Assembly: GCF_014650555.1 (NCBI RefSeq) | Contig: NZ_BMVE01000002.1 | Location: forward strand, 372,001 to 436,000 | From: Streptomyces goshikiensis | Lineage (GTDB): Bacteria > Actinomycetota > Actinomycetes > Streptomycetales > Streptomycetaceae | Direction of reading: 5' to 3' | Length of the DNA stretch: 64,000 bases | In this document: piece by piece, positions 45,860-53,801 of the stretch | Position numbering within the stretch: the stretch's first letter is position 1 | Layout: every line of letters begins with the position of its first letter | The notes under the pieces: generated by a model | The model's database searches: none | What the model saw: only the letters and a program-made list of their open reading frames with translations | What the model was told of the DNA's origin: nothing | Program-made: the position numbers and the translations under genes

Positions 45860-48193
45860 GTGACCACCGCATCCGCCACACCCCCCACACCCGCGCCCGC
45901 CGTACGGGCGACCGCGCACGGCTACCCCCGACAGGGCCCGCAGCGGGAGCTGAAGAAGGCCGTCGAGGGGTACTGGAAGGGCCGAGTCCAGGCCGCCGAA
46001 CTGCACGACACCGCCGCCCGGCTGCGCCGCGAGGCCTGGCTGGAGCTGGCCGCCGCCGGCCTGACCGAGGTACCGACCGGCCAGTTCTCGTACTACGACC
46101 ACGTGCTCGACACCAGCGTCATGCTGGGCGCGGTCCCCGAGCGCCACCGCGCCGCCCACGAGGCGGATCCGCTCGACGGCTACTTCGCGATGGCCCGCGG
46201 TACCCAGGACGTGGCGCCGCTGGAGATGACCAAGTGGTTCGACACCAACTACCACTACCTGGTCCCCGAACTGGGCCCCGGCACCGCCTTCACGGCCGAC
46301 CCCGGCGCGCAGCTCGCCCAGTACCGCGAGGCCGCCGCCCTCGGCCTCGCCGCCCGGCCCGTGCTCGTCGGGCCCATCACCTACCTGCTCCTCGCCAAGC
46401 CCGCCCCCGGCGTCGCCCCCGGCTTCGAGCCGCTCACCCTGCTCGACCGGCTGCTGCCCGCCTACGCGGCCGTCCTCGCCGAACTGAAGGCCGCCGGCGC
46501 CGAATGGGTGCAGCTCGACGAGCCCGCCCTGGTCCAGGACCGCACCCCCGCCGAACTGGGCGCGGCCGCCCGCGCCTACCGCGAGCTGGGCGCCCTCACC
46601 GACCGGCCCAAGCTGCTCGTCGCCTCCTACTTCGACCGGCTCGGCGAGGCGCTTCCCGTGCTCGCCGCCGCCCCCGTCGAAGGCCTCGCCCTCGACTTCA
46701 CCGGGCGCGCCGCCCGCAACCTCGAAGACCTCGCCGCCGCCGGCGGCATCCCCGGCAAGCGGCTCGTCGCCGGTGTGGTCGACGGGCGCAACGTCTGGGT
46801 CAACGACCTCAAGCGGTCCCTGACCACCCTCGGCACCCTGCTCGGCCTCGCCGGACAGGTGGACGTGGCCCCCTCCTGCTCCCTGCTGCATGTCCCGCTC
46901 GACGTCGCCGCCGAACGGGACCTCGACCCGCAGGTGGCGCGCTGGCTGGCCTTCGCCCGGCAGAAGACCGCCGAGACCGCCACCCTCGCCCGGGGCCTGG
47001 CCGCGGGCACCGGGGTCATCGCCGCCGAACTGGCCGCGAACCGGGCCGCGCTGGCGAGCCGCGCCGGATCCGCGCTCACCCGCGACCCGGCCGTCCGCGC
47101 CCGGGCCGCCGCCGTCACCGGCGCCGACGCCCGCCGCGCCCTCCCGTACGCGGAGCGCTCCCTCGCCCAGCGGGCGCGCCTGGGCCTGCCGCCGCTGCCG
47201 ACCACCACCATCGGCTCGTTCCCGCAGACCGGCGAACTCCGCGCCGCCCGCGCCGACCTGCGGGCCGGGCGCATCGACGCCGCCGGGTACGAGGAGCGCA
47301 TCGCCGCCGAGATCCGCGAGGTCATCGGCTTCCAGGAGAAGACCGGCATCGACGTCCTCGTGCACGGCGAGCCCGAACGCAACGACATGGTCCAGTACTT
47401 CGCCGAGCGGCTCAGCGGCTATCTCGCCACCCAGCACGGCTGGGTCCAGTCGTACGGAACCCGGTACGTGCGGCCGCCGATCCTGGCCGGGGACATCTCC
47501 CGCCCGCAGCCGATGACCGTGCGCTGGACCTCGTACGCCCAGTCGCTGACGGGGCTGCCCGTCAAGGGCATGCTGACCGGCCCCGTGACCATGCTGGCGT
47601 GGTCCTTCGTACGGGACGACCAGCCGCTCGGCGACACGGCCCGGCAGGTCGCGCTCGCCCTGCGCGACGAGGTCGCGGACCTGGAGGCGGCCGGGACCTC
47701 CGTCATCCAGGTGGACGAGCCGGCCCTGCGCGAGACGCTGCCGCTGCGGGCCGCCGACCGCGCCGCGTACCTGGAGTGGGCCACCGAGTCCTTCCGGCTG
47801 ACCACCGCCGGGGTCCGGCCGGACACCCAGATCCACACGCACATGTGCTACGCGGAGTTCGGGGACGTCCTGCGGGCCATCGAGGAGCTGGACGCGGATG
47901 TCATCAGCCTGGAGGCGGCCCGCTCGCACATGCAGGTGGCCCGGGAACTCGCGGGCGCCGGCTACCCGCGCGAGGTCGGCCCCGGCGTCTACGACATCCA
48001 CTCGCCGAGGGTGCCGAGCACCGAGGAGGCGGTGGCCCTGCTGCGCGAGGGGCTGCGGGCGATCCCGGCGGAGCGGCTGTGGGTGAACCCGGACTGCGGC
48101 CTCAAGACGCGCGGCTGGGCGGAGACCCGGACCTCACTGGAGCACCTGGTGGCGGCGGCCCGCACGGTCCGCGAGGAGCTCGCGGGCGGCTGA
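45860..48193 (+). CDS. metE: Cobalamin-independent methionine synthase (MetE)
   Basis: A 777-residue 5-methyltetrahydropteroyltriglutamate-homocysteine methyltransferase, normal length. Start GTG 45860 with AAGGAG. The N-terminal barrel opens 'ATAHGYPRQGPQRELKKAVE'. The C-terminal catalytic barrel begins 'TTTIGSFPQTGELRAARADL' and has 'VHGEPERNDMVQYFAERLSG', 'MLTGPVTMLAWSF' and the zinc ligands in 'IHTHMCYAEFGD' (His, Cys) and 'WVNPDCGLKTRGW' (Cys). It is preceded by a cobalamin riboswitch. A B12-dependent MetH elsewhere is inferred from this design. Confidence 0.97.
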   Translation: MTTASATPPTPAPAVRATAHGYPRQGPQRELKKAVEGYWKGRVQAAELHDTAARLRREAWLELAAAGLTEVPTGQFSYYDHVLDTSVMLGAVPERHRAAHEADPLDGYFAMARGTQDVAPLEMTKWFDTNYHYLVPELGPGTAFTADPGAQLAQYREAAALGLAARPVLVGPITYLLLAKPAPGVAPGFEPLTLLDRLLPAYAAVLAELKAAGAEWVQLDEPALVQDRTPAELGAAARAYRELGALTDRPKLLVASYFDRLGEALPVLAAAPVEGLALDFTGRAARNLEDLAAAGGIPGKRLVAGVVDGRNVWVNDLKRSLTTLGTLLGLAGQVDVAPSCSLLHVPLDVAAERDLDPQVARWLAFARQKTAETATLARGLAAGTGVIAAELAANRAALASRAGSALTRDPAVRARAAAVTGADARRALPYAERSLAQRARLGLPPLPTTTIGSFPQTGELRAARADLRAGRIDAAGYEERIAAEIREVIGFQEKTGIDVLVHGEPERNDMVQYFAERLSGYLATQHGWVQSYGTRYVRPPILAGDISRPQPMTVRWTSYAQSLTGLPVKGMLTGPVTMLAWSFVRDDQPLGDTARQVALALRDEVADLEAAGTSVIQVDEPALRETLPLRAADRAAYLEWATESFRLTTAGVRPDTQIHTHMCYAEFGDVLRAIEELDADVISLEAARSHMQVARELAGAGYPREVGPGVYDIHSPRVPSTEEAVALLREGLRAIPAERLWVNPDCGLKTRGWAETRTSLEHLVAAARTVREELAGG

Positions 48194-48212
48194 GCCGGCG
48201 GGCCCGGCACGC

Positions 48213-48255
48213 CTCGCGGGCGCGGCCCGGATCTGCTCCGGTCCGCGCCCGCGAG
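48213..48255. terminator. Hairpin terminator between metE and the Kelch gene
   Basis: Perfect 13-bp stem CTCGCGGGCGCGG (48213-48225) / CCGCGCCCGCGAG (48243-48255) with a 17-base loop that contains CCGG/CCGG. It serves metE and possibly the convergent Kelch gene. Confidence 0.65.
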
Positions 48256-48271
48256 GGCGGTCGGCGCGCTG

Positions 48272-49876
48272 TCAGCGCGCCGAGGGCTCGAACTCCTGCG
48301 ACGAGCCGTCCGACTCCTCCAGCGGAGGCCGGACGAAGGGCAGCTCGTCCTCCAGGCTCTCCTGCGGGGAGGTGTCCGGGGCCGGCTTCGTGCTGGGCTT
48401 CTGGCCGGGCTTCCCGGAAGGCTTCTGGCCGGGCTTCGCGGGCGGCCTCTGGCCCGGCTTCTGCTGCTGGCCCGTGCCGGGCTGCGCCTGCTGCTGGTCG
48501 GGCCTGGTCGGGGGCCGCTGCCCGCCGCCGGGCTGCGCGGCGCCACCGGGCTGCTGGGCGCCGCCGCTCTGCTGGCCGCCTCCGGGCTGCTGCGCGCCGC
48601 CCGGCTGCTGCTCGGCGGCCGGCGGCCGCTGCTGGTGGTCCGGCCAGGTCTGCCCGCCGGGGTTCTGCTGCTGGCCGCCGCCGGGAGGCGTGACCGCGCC
48701 CGGCTGGGTCGGCCGCTGCGGCGGCTGGTCGCTGCCGGGCCGCTGCTCGGAGCCCTCGATCGCGAAGGCCTCGGCCTTCGACGTCGGGGTCTCGTCGGCT
48801 CCCGGGAGGCCGCCCAGGGCGTACACGCAGTCGCTCTTTCGGGTCTTGGGGCACGGCGCGGCCGCCGCGGCGAGGGCCCGGCGCGCGGTCGGCATCGGGG
48901 GCAGCGTCACCCACGCGTTGGTCACGGGGCTGTACGCGTCGAGCGCGGCCAGGTTGTCCGTGCCGTTGGTACCGCCCACGGCGTACACGCAGCCGTCGGT
49001 CATGCCGTCGGGGCAGGGCGCGGTGGCCGCGGCCGTCAGACCGCGCTCGGTCGGCATGTCGGGCAGCGGCTGCCACCCGTCGAGTTCGGGGCTGTACACC
49101 TCGGCGGTGATGAGGGCGGCGTCGCCGGTGTTGCCGCCGCCGACGGCGTAGACACAGGTCCCGCGCAGGCCCAGGTCACCGGGGCAGGGCGCGCCGGTGG
49201 CGCCGAGGCCGGAACGGGCCGTCTGCAGGGAGGAGACGGTGGCCCAGGTGTTGGTGGCCGGGCTGTACGCCTCCACCCGCGTCAGGATCGGGTCGGCACC
49301 GGTGAGGGTCGTCCCGCCGATGGCGTAGACGCAGGTACCGCGGAGTCCGCCGACCCCGGTCGGGCACGGCGCCGTGGCCGCGCCCAGGGAGGCGCGGGGG
49401 CCGCCCGGCAGCGGGGGCAGGCTCAGCCAGACGTTGGTCTCGGTGCTGTAGGCCTCCAGGCTGGTCACGGTGGTGGTGCCGCCGACCAGCCCCCCGATGG
49501 CGTAGACGCAGTCGCCCCGGACCCCGCCGGGACAGGGAGCCGTCGTGGACGCGAGGTTCGAGCGGGGGGTCCTCAGCGGCGGCAGGGTGGCCCAGGTGCC
49601 GACCGCGGGGCTGTACGCCTCCAGCTTGGCGTCGGCCCCGACGGCGTACACGCAGGTGCCGTGGAGCCCTTCCGGGCACTTCGCCGCCGCGCCCGCGAGG
49701 TAGGCGCGCGCGGTGGGCATCTGGGGGAGGGTCAGCCACACGCCCTGGGCGCTCGCCGCGGTGGACGGCAGGGCCAGCAGCGGAGCGACGGCGAGGACGG
49801 CCAGCCGCCGCCAGCCTCGGTATCCGGTCCGGCCCGGCGGGGATTCGTCCTGGTCGCTGTGCCGCATGCGCCTCAT
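48272..49876 (-). CDS. Secreted Kelch-repeat beta-propeller protein with Gln/Pro/Gly-rich tail
   Basis: A 534-residue protein. The N-terminus has twin-Arg-like basic residues, a hydrophobic stretch (about 25-42) and an Ala-x-Ala site, so it is probably exported. Residues about 44-370 contain six Kelch-like repeats, each with 'PCP...CVYA(V/I/L)GG' (for example PCPGGVRGDCVYAIGG), matching a six-bladed propeller with one likely disulfide per blade. Residues about 375-500 are low complexity (GGQQQNP, KPGQKPSGK repeats), and the last about 25 are acidic. No sortase motif or C-terminal membrane helix is seen. The function is unknown; Kelch propellers usually bind partners. Confidence 0.85.
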   Translation of the reverse strand: MRRMRHSDQDESPPGRTGYRGWRRLAVLAVAPLLALPSTAASAQGVWLTLPQMPTARAYLAGAAAKCPEGLHGTCVYAVGADAKLEAYSPAVGTWATLPPLRTPRSNLASTTAPCPGGVRGDCVYAIGGLVGGTTTVTSLEAYSTETNVWLSLPPLPGGPRASLGAATAPCPTGVGGLRGTCVYAIGGTTLTGADPILTRVEAYSPATNTWATVSSLQTARSGLGATGAPCPGDLGLRGTCVYAVGGGNTGDAALITAEVYSPELDGWQPLPDMPTERGLTAAATAPCPDGMTDGCVYAVGGTNGTDNLAALDAYSPVTNAWVTLPPMPTARRALAAAAAPCPKTRKSDCVYALGGLPGADETPTSKAEAFAIEGSEQRPGSDQPPQRPTQPGAVTPPGGGQQQNPGGQTWPDHQQRPPAAEQQPGGAQQPGGGQQSGGAQQPGGAAQPGGGQRPPTRPDQQQAQPGTGQQQKPGQRPPAKPGQKPSGKPGQKPSTKPAPDTSPQESLEDELPFVRPPLEESDGSSQEFEPSAR

Positions 49877-50176
49877 CGGGACCTCTTTCCTGGTTGCCGT
49901 GCGGCGCGGTCCGCCGCCGACGGAAGGGGAGCACGATGAAATTACATACGGTGATGCGACTGTCGCTCACTGTGGCGACTGAACGGCTCAACCGGCACCC
50001 GCCCGGTCACCCCCGCGGCGGGCCGCCGGGGCGCGCCCGTTCGGCCACCCGGGGTTGCCGGACCGTTTCCCCACGCGCCCGGCGTCGTTGAGCCCGCAGA
50101 GGGCGAGGGGGCAGGACCGGACGGTCCCCGGGGGGCACCGGCCCGTTTTGTCGGCCACCGACCGCAGGACGAAGAG
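49877..50176. other. Intergenic region between the Kelch gene and an uncharacterised plus-strand gene
   Basis: 300 bp. A 51-codon plus-strand ORF (49936-50091) starts with ATG after GGAAGGGGAG and has a TTA codon as its third, the only one I noticed nearby. Its coding potential falls off after about 15 codons (Arg/Pro/Gly-rich), so it is listed as doubtful. On the minus strand the AT-rich segment around 49935-49965 is the likely promoter of the Kelch gene. Nothing else is recognisable. Confidence 0.4.
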
Positions 50177-50809
50177 ATGCTCCTTCCTTCAGCCCTCCCG
50201 CCCGCCGCTGCACCCGCCGTCGCGCCCGCCCTTGCGCCCGCGCGGGACCGGGACCGTGACCGTGACCTGCACGACGCCGCGCTCGCCGTCTGGCGGTCCC
50301 TCGCGCGGGCGCTGTACGTGCTCGCCGCCGCCCCCGGGGCGGAGACCGGCCCGCCGGCCGCCCGGGCGGCGGCCCTCTACGACCTCTCCTCCGCGCTCCT
50401 CCTCCACGGCGGCCCCGCCTTCCGCGAGCCCGTCCCCGGAGCCCTGCGCGCCGCCCTCGCCGGCCATCCGGGCGCCCCCGCGCTCGACCCGCTCCTGCGC
50501 GCCGTCAAGGACCACGCCCGGGTGCGGGTGGCCGTGCTCCGGCCGGCGGCCCCCGGTCGCGGCCGCCCCGAGACGGACCTTCCCGCCGAGCCGCGGCCGG
50601 TGTCCCCGGCCCGGCTGGCCGGGCTGCTGCGCCGCTGCGCCGACGGCCTCGGGGCCGGGGGCCCCGCCCCGCTCCCGCCCGGCTGCCCCGACCGGTTCGC
50701 GGGCCTCGGCCGGGAGGAGTTCGCCCGGCTGGCCGCGGCGCTCGCCCCGTACGACGGGGAACCGCCGGCCCCGATCGCCGACGGGCCGGCGGTGGCCCCC
50801 ACGCGCTGA
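50177..50809 (+). CDS. Hypothetical protein, Ala/Arg/Pro-rich
   Basis: A 210-residue protein from ATG 50177, with a weak GAAGAG site. It begins Pro/Ala-rich and contains helical segments ('DAALAVWRSLARALYVLAA' and 'LAGLLRRCADGLGAG'). A Pro-rich middle and an acidic end close it. No catalytic motif, signal peptide or membrane helix is convincing, and I do not recognise a family. Third-position GC is high throughout, as expected of real coding sequence here. The tyrosine phosphatase starts 27 bp after it, so the two may form an operon. Confidence 0.55.
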   Translation: MLLPSALPPAAAPAVAPALAPARDRDRDRDLHDAALAVWRSLARALYVLAAAPGAETGPPAARAAALYDLSSALLLHGGPAFREPVPGALRAALAGHPGAPALDPLLRAVKDHARVRVAVLRPAAPGRGRPETDLPAEPRPVSPARLAGLLRRCADGLGAGGPAPLPPGCPDRFAGLGREEFARLAAALAPYDGEPPAPIADGPAVAPTR

Positions 50810-50835
50810 ACTCCCGCTCCGCCGGGGTCTGGTGC

Positions 50836-51582
50836 ATGATCGAAAACATGACAAGCCGCCGCCACATCGAGTTCGAGCGCCTCCACAACTTCCGCGACCT
50901 GGGCGGATATTGCACCGCCGACGGGCGCACCGTCGCCTGGGGGGCGCTCTACCGGGCCGACTCCCTGGGCAAGCTGAGCGGCGCCGACTGGGAGCGGTTC
51001 CTCGCGCTGGACATCCGTACCGTCATCGACCTGCGCTACCCCTGGGAGATCGAGGCCAAAGGCCGGATCCCGCAGGCGCACCGCTTCACCTACGCCAACC
51101 TCAGCATCGAGCACCGGCCCTACGACCAGGCCGAGATAGACCCCGCCGTCGACCCCTGGCGGTACCTGGCCGACCGGTTCGCCGAGGTCACCGAGGACGG
51201 GGCCGCGGAGATCCGCCAGGCCATCGAGCTCATCGCCACCGGGCCGGGACCGGCCGTGTTCCACTGCACCTCGGGCAAGGACCGCACCGGAATCATCGCC
51301 GCGCTCGTGCTGACCCTGCTGGAGGTGCCGCAGGAGGAGATCCTGGCCGACTTCGCGCTCACCGAGCTGGCCACCGCCCGCCTCACCGCCGACTGGCACG
51401 CCGCGAACCCGGGCCGCACCCTGCGCTGGCCCTCGTACGGGCGGGCCCCGGCGGCCTTGCTGTCCCTCGTCCTCGCCGATCTGACGACGCGCTACGGCTC
51501 CCCGGCCGGATACCTCGCCGACCGCGTCGGCATCACCGCCGGGACGGCCGCCCGGCTGAGGGACCGCCTGCTGACGGCCTGA
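50836..51582 (+). CDS. Tyrosine-protein phosphatase (DUF/Y_phosphatase3-type)
   Basis: A 248-residue protein. The active-site loop 'FHCTSGKDRTGIIAAL' is the Cys-x5-Arg motif of tyrosine phosphatases. The N-terminal 'NFRDLGGYCTADGRTVAWGA' and 'VIDLRYPWEIEAKGRIPQAH' are the family's additional signatures, with an aspartate in the mobile loop region. Bacterial members dephosphorylate protein tyrosines or phosphoinositides; the substrate is unknown. An alternative ATG 5 codons later (50851) is possible. It ends before a long perfect terminator that also faces the VWA-linked operon. Confidence 0.9.
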   Translation: MIENMTSRRHIEFERLHNFRDLGGYCTADGRTVAWGALYRADSLGKLSGADWERFLALDIRTVIDLRYPWEIEAKGRIPQAHRFTYANLSIEHRPYDQAEIDPAVDPWRYLADRFAEVTEDGAAEIRQAIELIATGPGPAVFHCTSGKDRTGIIAALVLTLLEVPQEEILADFALTELATARLTADWHAANPGRTLRWPSYGRAPAALLSLVLADLTTRYGSPAGYLADRVGITAGTAARLRDRLLTA

Positions 51583-51618
51583 CGGCCTGACGCCCCGACG
51601 GCCCCGGGCCGTAACGCG

Positions 51619-51664
51619 GGAGGAGCGGTCACGGTGCCGCGCCGGGCACCGTGACCGCTCCTCC
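51619..51664. terminator. Long perfect hairpin terminator
   Basis: A 20-bp stem: GGAGGAGCGGTCACGGTGCC (51619-51638) pairs with its complement at 51645-51664, loop of 6 bases. It lies between the convergent ends of the tyrosine phosphatase and the VWA-linked membrane protein and can serve both strands. Confidence 0.85.
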
Positions 51665-51678
51665 TCCTGCCCGGCCGG

Positions 51679-52458
51679 TCAGGCCCCGGGCACCCGCGAC
51701 GGCCGCCCCGAGCCCCGCGTCAGCGCGTAGCCGCCGATGCCGGCCAGGGCCGCGAGCAGGCCGCCGGCCGCCGTCCAGATCCACCGGTCGGACCACCGGC
51801 CCCCGGACCAGCCGCCCTCCGGCTCCGCGGCCACGGCCGGCTTCGGCACGGTCAGCGGCGCGGCGAGCGCCCCGTCCACCGCGACGGCGCCGCCGAGTTC
51901 CCGCACATCGGCCCGCACCTCGGCCCGTACCGGCAGACCGAGGTCCTCCTGCGCCACGTCGGTCACGGTCAGCCGGACGTAGTAGCTCCCCGGCAGCGGG
52001 TCGTTGGCCCAGGGCTCGGCCCCGGGCCGGACCGCGCGCAGGGTGCAGGACAGCTCGACCGACGCGGCCTCCTTGGCCGCCCCGGCGCTCTGGACGCCGT
52101 ACATGCAGGCCTGCCGGCGGCGCAGCCCGTCGTACACGTCGAGGCGCCAGGTCGAGGCGCCGTGCCGGGACGCCGACCCGGGCAGCTTCACCGTCGCCTT
52201 GACGGTGGCCCGCTGGCCCGAGTCCAGCGGCGTCACCCAGTACAGGTAGTCACCGGTGGAGGCCTCGGCCGTGCCCAGCAGGCCCGGCTGGAGCGTCGTG
52301 GCGGTACGGAAGGTGGTGCCGGCCTCGGTCGGCGCGCCCCCCTTGCCGCTCGCGCTCGGGCTGGGGGAGGGGCCGGCCGCGGCGGCCGCGCCCGCCCCGG
52401 CGGTCAGACCGGCGCAGGCCAGGGCGACGGCGGCGGTCAGCATGCGTACGGTACGCAT
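51679..52458 (-). CDS. Exported membrane-anchored protein with a beta-sandwich-like domain
   Basis: A 259-residue protein with a signal peptide (about 1-28) and one C-terminal membrane helix (about 225-247, before a short basic tail). The ectodomain (about 45-215) has a pattern also seen in the C-terminal part of the neighbouring VWA protein: 'YLYWVTPLDSGQRATVKATV' here and 'HRWYRVDVRPGQELRASVSV' there. No enzyme motif is seen. The ATG at 52458 shares one base with the VWA stop (TGATG), so translation is coupled. It is the last gene of the hydrolase-caspase-peptide-HExxH-VWA operon. Confidence 0.78.
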   Translation of the reverse strand: MRTVRMLTAAVALACAGLTAGAGAAAAAGPSPSPSASGKGGAPTEAGTTFRTATTLQPGLLGTAEASTGDYLYWVTPLDSGQRATVKATVKLPGSASRHGASTWRLDVYDGLRRRQACMYGVQSAGAAKEAASVELSCTLRAVRPGAEPWANDPLPGSYYVRLTVTDVAQEDLGLPVRAEVRADVRELGGAVAVDGALAAPLTVPKPAVAAEPEGGWSGGRWSDRWIWTAAGGLLAALAGIGGYALTRGSGRPSRVPGA

Positions 52459-53738
52459 CAGTTGGTCCTCCAGACGGAGACGCGCCAGCGGGAGATCCAG
52501 CCCCACACCAGGCCCGCGAGGAACCCGGCGAGCACGAGGACGGCGAGCAGCCACCAGCCGCGGCCGAGACCGAAGGAGGCCACGTCGGAGGCGTCGTCCG
52601 GCGCGTCGACCAGGTCGACGGTCAGCTCGACGGGCAGGCCCGGGGTGGTCTTGACCGACGGGCCCGCGGCGAAGGAGTTGCTGACCTGGAGGCAGACGGT
52701 CTCCGCGACCGGCTTCCCGTCCGCGCCGGTGTCCTCGTCGCCGGTCTCCGGCTTCGGGTAGCGCAGGCCGGTCGAGATCGCGTCGGTGCGTCCGTCACCC
52801 GCCTCCGAACCCCGGACGATCTCCCGCCCGTGCGTGGTCGACGCGCGCAACAACACGCCGTAGTCGTTGTTGACCGCGCGGTCGGCCGAGACGCTCACCG
52901 AGGCGCGCAGCTCCTGACCGGGCCGGACGTCGACCCGGTACCAGCGGTGCTCGCCGAAGGTCTCGCGGTCGCTGTAGAGGCCGGCGCCCAGCTTCGGGGC
53001 GCCCTCGCAGCTCTTGGCCCCCTCGGTCGCGACGGGCTTGACCACGGGGGTCGCGGCCCGGTCCACCAACTGCTTTACACGGCCCGAGAGTTCGTCGGTG
53101 TGCTGGACCGAGGTGTACGTACCGCCGGTGGCCTCGGCGATGCACAGCAGCTGGTTGCGCGTCTTGGCGTCCGGGACGAGCCCGAGCGTGTCGATGACCA
53201 GGTGGATCCCCTGGGCCGCGATGTCGCGGGCCACCTCGCAGGGGTCGAGCGGGGCGCAGGTGTCCTCGCCGTCGGTGATGAGCACGATCCGCCGGGTCGC
53301 GTCACCGCCCTTCAGGTCGTCGGCTGCGCCCAGCAGGGCCGGACCGATGGGCGTCCAGCCGGTGGGGGCCAGCGTGCCCACCGCCGTCTTCGCCTCGGTC
53401 CGGTCGAGCCGGCCGACGGGGTACAGCTGCTTGGTGTCCTTGCAGCCGACCTGCCGGTCGTCACCGGGATAGTTGGCCCCGAGGGTGCGTATGCCCAGCT
53501 GCACCTCGTCGGGGACGGCGTCCAGCACCTCGTTGAAGGCCTGCTTCGCCGCCGCCATCCGGGACTTGCCGTCGATGTCGGTCGCCCGCATCGACCCGCT
53601 GACGTCCAGTACCAGTTCGACCTTGGGGGATTCCTTCGCCGCGGGTTCCCCGGCGGCGGCGTTCGCCGGGAACAGCCCGACGGCCAGCACGGCCAGCAGC
53701 CCGCCCGCCCCGGCTGCCAACCATCTTCTTGTGATCAT
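52458..53738 (-). CDS. Secreted von Willebrand factor A domain protein
   Basis: A 426-residue protein with a signal peptide (about 1-28), a VWA domain (about 38-225) whose metal-ion-dependent adhesion site begins Asp-Val-Ser-Gly-Ser (45-49), a beta-rich domain (about 240-370) and a C-terminal membrane helix (about 390-412) with a basic tail. The VWA domain is therefore outside the cell. The Thr and Asp of the other MIDAS loops are at 'TGWTPIGPAL' and 'LITDGEDTC'. It overlaps the following membrane-protein gene (TGATG). A ligand is not known. Confidence 0.88.
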   Translation of the reverse strand: MITRRWLAAGAGGLLAVLAVGLFPANAAAGEPAAKESPKVELVLDVSGSMRATDIDGKSRMAAAKQAFNEVLDAVPDEVQLGIRTLGANYPGDDRQVGCKDTKQLYPVGRLDRTEAKTAVGTLAPTGWTPIGPALLGAADDLKGGDATRRIVLITDGEDTCAPLDPCEVARDIAAQGIHLVIDTLGLVPDAKTRNQLLCIAEATGGTYTSVQHTDELSGRVKQLVDRAATPVVKPVATEGAKSCEGAPKLGAGLYSDRETFGEHRWYRVDVRPGQELRASVSVSADRAVNNDYGVLLRASTTHGREIVRGSEAGDGRTDAISTGLRYPKPETGDEDTGADGKPVAETVCLQVSNSFAAGPSVKTTPGLPVELTVDLVDAPDDASDVASFGLGRGWWLLAVLVLAGFLAGLVWGWISRWRVSVWRTN

Positions 53739-53801
53739 CGCCGGATCGTATTGAGGATGAGCGGTCCGGGCCAAACCGCGGCCCGGGCGCGCCCGCGGGG
53801 G

